12,174 nt of DNA, from contig DAOWLV010000039.1 in the NCBI GenBank assembly GCA_030643455.1, positions 1 through 12,174 on the forward strand, written 5' to 3'. This document shows positions 1 to 5,341 of this stretch, in pieces. The stretch is from Candidatus Krumholzibacteriia bacterium (lineage in GTDB: Bacteria > Krumholzibacteriota > Krumholzibacteriia > LZORAL124-64-63). Below the pieces are notes generated by a model. It saw nothing but the letters and a program-made list of their open reading frames with translations, was not told where the DNA came from and did no database searches. Position 1 is the stretch's first letter; the number at the start of each line of letters is the position of its first letter. A program made the position numbers and the translations under genes.

Positions 1-673
1 CCGCCGGCCGGCCGGATCGGCCTTCGAAGTTGCCCTGGAATGCCAGGTCCCTGACCGTCAAATCAGGTGTCACCCGTATTCTGGCCACCTCGAGTTCAAT
101 TTGTGACAACGCGGACGACGGCAGACCGGGCAGGCTGCCGGGCCGCAGGTAGGGAATTTCCGCGGGCTCGGAAGCAGGCGAAAGGGAATCGGCCACCGCC
201 TCCGCAGCAATGTCCTCGGTTGGAGGGACAGTGGCGATTGCGATGGCGGGAATATCGATTGAACGCACATCCAGGTGCAGTGATTCCACGCGGGCGTCTT
301 TATCCTTGAGGGCATCCAGGTCCAGGATGAGATCCAGCCGGGCCAGATCGGCCAGCGTGTCACCAGGCGCGGTGGGCGAATCCGAAATCCAGAGAACATC
401 TTCCAGGACCAGATGACCCAACGACGGCCAATCCGCCGTGGCCACTGTGAGGTGGCCAGGCAAGGCATCATCCGCGATACGGATGCCCCAACCCAGTAGT
501 GCACCCCTGGTCGGGGCAAACTGGAAGGCCGCCGCAACGACAACCAGGAGCCCGACGAAACCGAGCAGGGCGCCCAGCAGGACCCGGACCAGGATACGGC
601 GCAATCGCCTCCATCCGGAAAGGCGATCGCCTTCTCCATTTGAACGGTTTCGATTTCGGAACAGCCCTACCAT
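1..673 (-). CDS. tamB: TamB-like translocation/assembly module inner-membrane protein (N-terminal part only)
   Basis: This reading frame is open from its ATG to the left edge (224 codons seen, no stop), so only the N-terminus is present. It begins MVGLFRNRNRSNGEG. A basic stretch (WRRLRRILVR, about residues 22-31) leads into one hydrophobic segment (about 32-52, LLGALLGFVGLLVVVAAAF), which fits an uncleaved inner-membrane anchor. What follows is an AsmA/TamB-like pattern of alternating short strands (for example HLTVATADWPSLGHLVLEDV and LDLILDLDAL). In known systems TamB spans the periplasm as a long beta-helical or taco-like protein and works with TamA on outer-membrane protein or lipid transport. 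The call rests on this architecture and on its place directly after a TamA/BamA-type gene. The ATG lies inside the end of tamA (overlap 667-673), so the two are probably translationally coupled. A general AsmA-like protein is the main alternative, because the diagnostic C-terminal DUF490 part lies outside the window. Confidence 0.8.
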   Translation of the reverse strand, partial: MVGLFRNRNRSNGEGDRLSGWRRLRRILVRVLLGALLGFVGLLVVVAAAFQFAPTRGALLGWGIRIADDALPGHLTVATADWPSLGHLVLEDVLWISDSPTAPGDTLADLARLDLILDLDALKDKDARVESLHLDVRSIDIPAIAIATVPPTEDIAAEAVADSLSPASEPAEIPYLRPGSLPGLPSSALSQIELEVARIRVTPDLTVRDLAFQGNFEGRSGRPA

Positions 674-2564
674 GGATATCCGATCCCGAAATGGAAGATG
701 GTCTGGGTTGGCTCTCGATCCGGTTCATCACATTCCAGCCATAGCCGACACGTACCGGTCCCAGGGGGGTGCGCAGATCCAGATCAAGGCCGACGGCCAG
801 GGGAAAACCTTTCAGTGTGGCCTCCGAAGGCGTGGCCCAGACCTGGCCCGCGTCGGCGAAGACCGCGCCTTCCAGGATCCAGACCAGCGGGAAACGCATT
901 TCGAGCCCCGCCAGGCCCACGAATTCCCCGCCCAGGGCGTCGCCCGCGTCATCCAAAGGACCCAGTTTGCGGCGATCATAACCCCGGTGGGTATTGTAAC
1001 CACCGGCATAGAACCGTCGGGTTGCCAGCACTTCCTCCGCGGTTCCCAGGGGTTTCTGCCAGCCTACCCTGATCCGTCCCGCCAGAACCAACCCCTCGAA
1101 GAGTGACCTGTAGCCAGCCGCGTCACACTGGATCGACACATAGGGAATCTCGGAAATCAACTCCGCCGGGGCCACCGTAAAGGAAGTCTTGAAGTACCCT
1201 CCCCGCGTGGGGAAAAGTGGATCATCGGTCCGATCCCACTTGACGTCGGTCCAAAATTCGAGCAACCGGCCCTGGCTTTCGGGAACGCCCGAGGCGTCGG
1301 GGTTTTTCCGGTCCACCTCGGTATAGGAAAGGGTGGTCCCAACGTTCCACATGTCTCGTCTGCGGGGCCGGAAGGATTGCACCAGATCCGCCCGCATTTC
1401 CTCGGATCTGTAGGCGTCTTCGTCCTCGACCAGGAAGCCGAGCCCCGCCCGCGTTCGCGCCCGTGGCGACAGCAGCCCCAGCCAGGTGACACCCGTCCCC
1501 GCACCCAGGCGGTGGGTCCCGACCACTCCGTTGACATCGAAACCCACACCATGTTTGAACAGGTTCCTGTCCCACCAACCGGCGCGCACCAGCCAGGGGT
1601 TGTCCGTAAACGTGCCCACCCCGGCTTCCAGGGTTCGCATGCGGCCGTTGCCCAGGTGAGCCGTCAATTTGAGCTGTCCGGGCCCGATGGGTTTGGTTTC
1701 CAGGACCACCATGCTGAACAGTTGCGTGCTGCGCAGATCAAGGGAAGCGTTGGTCAGCAGTTGCCGAGAATACTTCACACCTGGTTTTATATTCATGACC
1801 CGGCGGGCCACCCCAAGAAGGTCATCGCTGCAACCTTCGATTTCGACTTCGGTAATCTTGAAGAATTCACCCGGGGTCACTACGTAAAGAATGCCCACGG
1901 AGCTCAACCCAATGGGTTCGAGGGTCACGGCAACCGCGACCGTGGCATACCCCTCGTCGAGCAATAGATTGGTCAGATGGTCCCGCGCCTTCTCGATTCT
2001 CACGTCCCGGATGATTTCCCCCACCGCCAGGTTCTTCGCCTCGGACGTGTCAGGTGTGGCCACACCTTCCGGCCATCCCTCCATGGCAATCCGTCCGATG
2101 AGCACCGGATCTCCCGGGGTCACCTTCAGTAAAAGGTCCAACTGCCGGGATTCCAGGCGGGGGACCGCCACCGGTTCGACAATGGCCGAGGGATAACCGT
2201 TCTGGGCCAAGAACAACCGGATCCTGGCCAGGTCCTCGGCAAGCAGGCGGACCGAAAAGTCCGGCCGTTTCGTGCCTCCGATCAGCTTCCATTTTCCCGT
2301 CTGGGCCAGGCCTTTTATCAGATCCTTCTCCAGCCCTTTCGGCATTCCCTCCAGGGCGAAGGATTTGATCTGCCATCCTTTGTAGGATTCCCACTCCTTA
2401 TTGGTTTCCGCATGAGAAGGCCCGGCCGTCCAGACCTGTGTCAGGACAAGCAGAAAAAAGGCCAGCAGGATTGGACGTAGAGGCAACTCCGGAACACCTC
2501 GGTGACGGAACAGGGTAGCAACACAATCGCCTTCAGGATAATGCCCTGTCCAGGGCCTGTCCAT
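667..2564 (-). CDS. tamA: TamA/BamA-family outer-membrane assembly protein (Omp85), frameshifted near its C-terminus
   Basis: An Omp85 protein. Numbering from the ATG at 2564, a hydrophobic signal peptide (PILLAFFLLVLTQVW, about 31-45) is followed by a likely cleavage after HA (51-52). Three POTRA-like modules follow (about 65-150, 153-232, 235-305), then a 16-strand-type barrel from about 310. The barrel carries the L6-loop signature as HRGYD (526-530; usually VRGF/Y). Three POTRAs plus an adjacent TamB favour TamA over BamA. The signal peptide would be unusually deep from ATG 2564, so TTG at 2486 (27 residues shorter, with GAGG and CGGAG upstream) is a plausible true start. As given, the frame breaks after N611-V612. 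One missing base at 727-731 would restore a 632-residue protein ending FHFGIGYPW, with TAG at 667-669. Without that base the frame runs on to 468 with 86 unrelated, Pro/Arg-rich residues. The frame upstream of 2564 only runs antisense through the desulfurase gene. Confidence 0.85.
727..731 (-). other. Probable single-base frameshift in tamA (missing C on plus strand, G on minus)
   Basis: On the minus strand the barrel frame reads GGC TGG AAT GTG ATG AAC and then loses all family likeness. Adding one G, so that it reads GTG GAT GAA, moves into a frame giving VDEPDREPTQTIFHFGIGYPW-like sequence (last 20 residues DEPD...GYPW) and a stop that overlaps tamB in the usual way. The restored end has the alternating aromatic/hydrophobic beta-signal with a terminal Trp. 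There is no X-XXY-YYZ slippery heptamer, so programmed slippage is unlikely. A collapsed GG run in the assembly, or a recent one-base deletion, explains it best. Confidence 0.8.
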
Positions 2565-2654
2565 GATTCCGGGTACCATCGTGCCTATCACCGGTCGCCA
2601 GGACAGCAACGCAGGGTTATCATGGCTCGAAACGACCCAACCTGAAAGGACATC
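2565..2654. promoter_or_regulatory. Divergent intergenic region between tamA and the cysteine desulfurase
   Basis: Ninety bases (168 if tamA starts at the TTG at 2486) separate two divergent starts, so promoters for both genes should lie here. The desulfurase has a clear AAAGGA ribosome-binding sequence four bases before its ATG. I find no convincing -35/-10 pair and no Rrf2-type AT-rich palindrome. An 8-base direct repeat (CCTGTCCA, twice, three bases apart, about 2544-2562) sits at the tamA edge of the region. Confidence 0.4.
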
Positions 2655-3821
2655 ATGGAGACCTTCAGCCAGGCCGAACCGATCTACCTGGATTACAACG
2701 CCACCACTCCGGTCGACCCACGCGTGGCCGAGGCGATGATTCCGTATCTGCAAGGACACTTCGGCAACCCGTCGAGCAGCCATATCCTTGGCCAGCGAAC
2801 CAGGGCAGCGGTGGAGAAGGCACGCGGTCAGGCCGCGGACCTTCTGGGAGCCGATCCCGAAGGAATTATTTTCACCAGCGGAGGGACCGAGGCCAACAAC
2901 CACGCCATCATCGGCGCCGCTCTGGCCGGTCAGGACCGGGGCCGGCACATCGTGACCACCGCCGTGGAGCATCCGGCCGTGAGTGAAGTCTGCCGGCACC
3001 TCGAATCCCGCGGGTTCACCACGACCTATGTGCCGGTGGATGAGTTCTGCCGGATCGACCCTGACCACGTGGCGGCGGCCTTTATCGACCAGACGGTCCT
3101 CGTGTCGGTCATGCACGCCAACAACGAAGTCGGCACCCTGCAACCGGTGGCCGAAATCGCCGCGATCGCCAGGGCCCGGGGCATCCTGAGCCATACGGAC
3201 TGCGCCCAGTCCGCAGGCAAGGTGCCGGTGAGCCTGGATGACCTGGGCGTGGACATGATTTCCGTTGCGAGCCACAAACTCTACGGACCCAAGGGCACGG
3301 GAATACTCTGCCTGCGATCCGGTGTTGAGCTGCCCAACCTCATGTTCGGTGCGGGTCATGAGCAGGGCCGACGGCCGGGAACCGAAAACATCATGGAGAT
3401 CGCCGGAATGGGCGTGGCATGCGAACTGGCCGCCGCCGATCTCGCAGGGGAAGGTGAACACCTTGCCGTCCTGAGAGACCGGTTGCAGACAGGACTGTTG
3501 GAGGCGTTTCCTTCAGCCAGGGTGAACGGCCATCCGGAAGTTCGCCTGCCCAACACCCTGAGCATCAGCTTTGGCGGACTCACCGCGTCGGCCATCATCC
3601 ACCACATGCCGGATGTCGCCGTATCAGCCGGCGCTGCCTGTCACGGAGACGGCGGGGTGACCATCTCCCATGTACTGAAGGCCATGGGTGTGCCGGAGGA
3701 ATTCGCCCTGGGCACAATCCGGATTTCGGTGGGCCGCATGACCAGTGCCGAGGATGTCACCGATGGGCTTGCCGCAGTGATACGGGGAGTCCGGGCCGCT
3801 GCCGCTGATCAATCAGGGTGA
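2655..3821 (+). CDS. Cysteine desulfurase (NifS/IscS family, class V aminotransferase fold)
   Basis: A PLP enzyme that takes sulfur from L-cysteine, yielding alanine and an enzyme-bound persulfide for Fe-S clusters, thiolated tRNA or other sulfur products. The 388 residues match the usual family length. Visible landmarks are YLDYNATTP (11-19), the PLP region SGGTEANNHA (75-84), H105 in VEHPAV, the cofactor-binding aspartate and glutamine in HTDCAQSAGK (D182, Q185), the Schiff-base lysine in SVASHKLYGPKG (K208), RPGTE (240-244) and the catalytic cysteine in SAGAACHGDGG (C329). The active-site loop is CHGDGG-type, not the SGSACTS of IscS, so it may be a NifS-like or selenocysteine-lyase-like branch; substrate and partner cannot be told from sequence. 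There is no IscU scaffold next to it. An Rrf2 regulator follows convergently. The start is supported by AAAGGA and by the conserved first strand falling at residues 11-19. Confidence 0.93.
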   Translation: METFSQAEPIYLDYNATTPVDPRVAEAMIPYLQGHFGNPSSSHILGQRTRAAVEKARGQAADLLGADPEGIIFTSGGTEANNHAIIGAALAGQDRGRHIVTTAVEHPAVSEVCRHLESRGFTTTYVPVDEFCRIDPDHVAAAFIDQTVLVSVMHANNEVGTLQPVAEIAAIARARGILSHTDCAQSAGKVPVSLDDLGVDMISVASHKLYGPKGTGILCLRSGVELPNLMFGAGHEQGRRPGTENIMEIAGMGVACELAAADLAGEGEHLAVLRDRLQTGLLEAFPSARVNGHPEVRLPNTLSISFGGLTASAIIHHMPDVAVSAGAACHGDGGVTISHVLKAMGVPEEFALGTIRISVGRMTSAEDVTDGLAAVIRGVRAAAADQSG

Positions 3822-3824
3822 GAT

Positions 3825-3844
3825 GAATCCGGCTAATCGGATTC
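3825..3844. terminator. Small hairpin between convergent gene ends
   Basis: GAATCCG (3825-3831) and CGGATTC (3838-3844) form a perfect 7-base-pair stem with a 6-base loop that covers the stop of the Rrf2 gene and lies just past the desulfurase stop. Its place between converging genes suggests a two-way transcription end or buffer. There is no following U-run on either strand, so intrinsic termination would be weak. Confidence 0.4.
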
Positions 3845-4336
3845 CATGGGTTTCAACTTCGCCAGCTGCGTCTGAAGGGTCGGACAGGGATTATCCTCGG
3901 ACAGGATCTCGGCCAGGGTGGTTCCCTCGAACGCCTCCTGGACCATGCCCATGGCCTGATCGAGACGGCGGTGCAGGGGACAGAGATCGGAGCTGTGTTC
4001 GTCCAGATCCAGGGGGCAGGTTTCGATCCGCTTGTAGGGGCTTACCGCGTTGAGGATTTCCATCATGTTCAGGTCTTCGGGTCCCCGCGCCAGGACAAAC
4101 CCACCCTTCAGCCCCCGCGTGGAATGCACCAACCTCGCCCTCACCAGGGATTGGAGAACCTTGGACAGATAGCTCTGGGGAACCATCATGGTTTCGGCGA
4201 TCTGCCGAGTAGTCATGGATTGGCCGTCGCCGGCAGCCAGGGCCACCATGGCTCGCATGGCATATTCTATGGTCAGGGAAAACAAGGATGATCCACCTTC
4301 GGTCGGGCCAAGTCCCACCTGTTCCAGGCCGGACAT
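3833..4336 (-). CDS. Rrf2-family transcriptional regulator with an atypical cysteine motif
   Basis: A winged-helix DNA-binding protein of the Rrf2 group (IscR, NsrR, CymR, RsrR relatives). Numbering from ATG 4336, the family opening FSLTIEYAMRAMVALA spans 19-34. The helix-turn-helix follows (TRQIAETMMVPQSYLSKVLQSL, start about 43), then the wing (STRGLKGGFVLAR, 72-84). The Fe-S region is IETCPLD...DLCPLHRRLD. C107 and C119 are 12 apart, exactly the span between the first and third IscR cysteines, with H122 after them, but the middle position is E113. A cluster, if bound, must use another ligand. The 17-residue N-terminal extension is unusual: TTG at 4283-4285, seven bases after GAAGGTGG, would give the canonical start directly before FSLTIEYA, whereas ATG 4336 lacks a good ribosome-binding site. 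The true protein is probably 150 residues. It is convergent with the desulfurase, so control of sulfur or Fe-S genes is likely but inferred. Confidence 0.9.
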   Translation of the reverse strand: MSGLEQVGLGPTEGGSSLFSLTIEYAMRAMVALAAGDGQSMTTRQIAETMMVPQSYLSKVLQSLVRARLVHSTRGLKGGFVLARGPEDLNMMEILNAVSPYKRIETCPLDLDEHSSDLCPLHRRLDQAMGMVQEAFEGTTLAEILSEDNPCPTLQTQLAKLKPMESD

Positions 4337-4361
4337 AAATAGATATCTTTATCCAGTTTAA
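4337..4361 (-). promoter_or_regulatory. AT-rich promoter/operator candidate upstream of the Rrf2 gene
   Basis: In a GC-rich setting this short stretch is markedly AT-rich on either side of the perfect 8-base palindrome AGATATCT (4341-4348). On the minus strand TTAAAC (4361-4356) leads into GATAAAGATATCTATTTATG. It lies 40-75 bases before the preferred TTG start (4285) of the Rrf2 gene. Rrf2 proteins often regulate themselves through AT-rich dyads, so this is a candidate promoter with an autoregulatory site. No exact -35/-10 spacing is convincing. Confidence 0.35.
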
Positions 4362-4379
4362 TGGCTCCGCGGATCGCTG

Positions 4380-5063
4380 TCAACGACCGAAGGAGAATGC
4401 GACCCGGACAACCAAATAATCCCAGTTGTAGGTGAGCAACCGCGCGTCGTAATCGATATTGGTGGTCTCGAACCGGTTGTAGGTGTACTCCCCCACTAGT
4501 TCAATATTCTTCATCTTGAACCCCAAGCCGGCGCTGTAGGCTGGTGCGTCCACGCTGGTTTTATAGTGGCCGCCGTACTGCTCCTCATCCATGTAAACAT
4601 TGTGGGCCAGGGCGATACCACCGGTCAGGAATGGGCGAAAAGACGACCTAGGACCGCCCGTGAAGGCATGGAAATCGAGTCCGTAACGGTAAACCCGTGT
4701 TTTCACGATGTAGGCTGTGTTGGTTTCGGCAAAGACACCCGTATTATCTCCAAAGCGGGTGTAATGAAAGGCAGGAGATACGGCGAAATAGTCGCCAAGC
4801 CACTGACGGAAGCGAAAGCCTAACTCCCAGCCTGTGCTTACACCCAGGCCGGTATCATAGTCCTCGGTCCAGGGATCCTTCTGGTCACCCATGGGTTCAG
4901 CAAGGCCCCCCTCCAGTAAAAACTCATGATTTGACAGCGCTCGCTGGTGATGTGTCCCGCCAGGTGGGAGAACCACCCTGGCTTCTACTTGGGACACGAA
5001 AATCGTTGTTCCCACCAGCATCAGGAGTACGAAGGTTGCGGTTCCGTTCGTCAGGCGTTTCAT
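4380..5063 (-). CDS. Small outer-membrane beta-barrel protein
   Basis: A 227-residue secreted protein with a classical signal peptide (MKRLTNGTATFVLLMLVGTT..., likely cleavage after VEA, residue 28). The mature part has about eight amphipathic strands separated by polar turns, for example TGWELGFRFRQWLGDYFAVSPAFHY (split around 77-101), VYRYGLDFHAF (124-134), FRPFLTGGIALA (142-153), YSAGLGFKM (176-184), IELVGEYTYNRF (187-198) and YLVVRVAFSF (216-225). That pattern and the aromatic-rich last strand fit the 8-stranded OmpA/OmpW-like barrel superfamily. Substrate or role cannot be read from the sequence; such proteins act in adhesion, small-molecule passage or envelope stability. The start is supported by GGAGGA about nine bases before the ATG. 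It lies upstream of the Rrf2 gene on the same strand with a 43-base gap, and has its own long leader region. Confidence 0.8.
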   Translation of the reverse strand: MKRLTNGTATFVLLMLVGTTIFVSQVEARVVLPPGGTHHQRALSNHEFLLEGGLAEPMGDQKDPWTEDYDTGLGVSTGWELGFRFRQWLGDYFAVSPAFHYTRFGDNTGVFAETNTAYIVKTRVYRYGLDFHAFTGGPRSSFRPFLTGGIALAHNVYMDEEQYGGHYKTSVDAPAYSAGLGFKMKNIELVGEYTYNRFETTNIDYDARLLTYNWDYLVVRVAFSFGR

Positions 5064-5179
5064 GAGTCTCTTCCTCCGGTTGAATTAGGCCGGGTAGAAA
5101 GGGGGCCTGCTCGGATTCTCATCCACGGAGGGATATGCAGGGAAGATGCCGGAAATGGAAACGGCTAAAACAATCCTGT

Positions 5180-5215
5180 ATTTTATTCACCGATAGCATC
5201 TTATGGAGTTTCCAT
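5180..5215 (-). promoter_or_regulatory. Candidate promoter and dyad upstream of the barrel-protein gene
   Basis: The 278-base gap between the barrel-protein start (5063) and the sigma-54 activator stop (5342) has an AT-rich core at about 5165-5245. On the minus strand it offers a -10-like TAAAAT (5185-5180). Where a -35 would fall there is no TTGACA-like hexamer but a dyad, ATGGA-GTT-TCCAT (5203-5215). This arrangement would suit an activator-dependent promoter. Apart from this and the terminator at 5284-5326, I see nothing else in the gap. Confidence 0.3.
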
Positions 5216-5283
5216 GAGTTTTTGGTTCAACAATGGAAAACCGGACAGTCCGCTTCCAGTGTGTCCCCAGTAGGACAATCGGG

Positions 5284-5326
5284 TCCCAAAAGAGACAGCT
5301 GCCCGGAGATCATCTCCGGGCAGCTG
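5284..5326 (-). terminator. Rho-independent terminator of the sigma-54 activator gene
   Basis: A perfect 14-base-pair stem (CAGCTGCCCGGAGA at 5296-5309 against TCTCCGGGCAGCTG at 5313-5326) starts 16 bases past the activator's stop. On the minus strand it is followed by TCTCTTTTGGGA, a short U-rich tract. Position, strength and orientation fit an intrinsic terminator closing the two-gene unit at 5342-8282. Confidence 0.85.
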
Positions 5327-5341
5327 GACGGGACCTACCAC

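Noticed and set aside
70..639. Minus-strand 189-codon frame, Trp- and Pro-rich
   Set aside because: It is a shifted frame inside tamB; the tamB frame has a membrane anchor and typical strand pattern and starts in the overlap with tamA.
720..740. Programmed ribosomal frameshift as the explanation for the tamA break
   Set aside because: There is no slippery heptamer, and Omp85 genes are not known to need one. A lost base in a GG pair is simpler.
2565..3461. Upstream extension of the tamA reading frame on the minus strand
   Set aside because: It runs antisense through the well-supported cysteine desulfurase, has no family likeness, and would bury the signal peptide.
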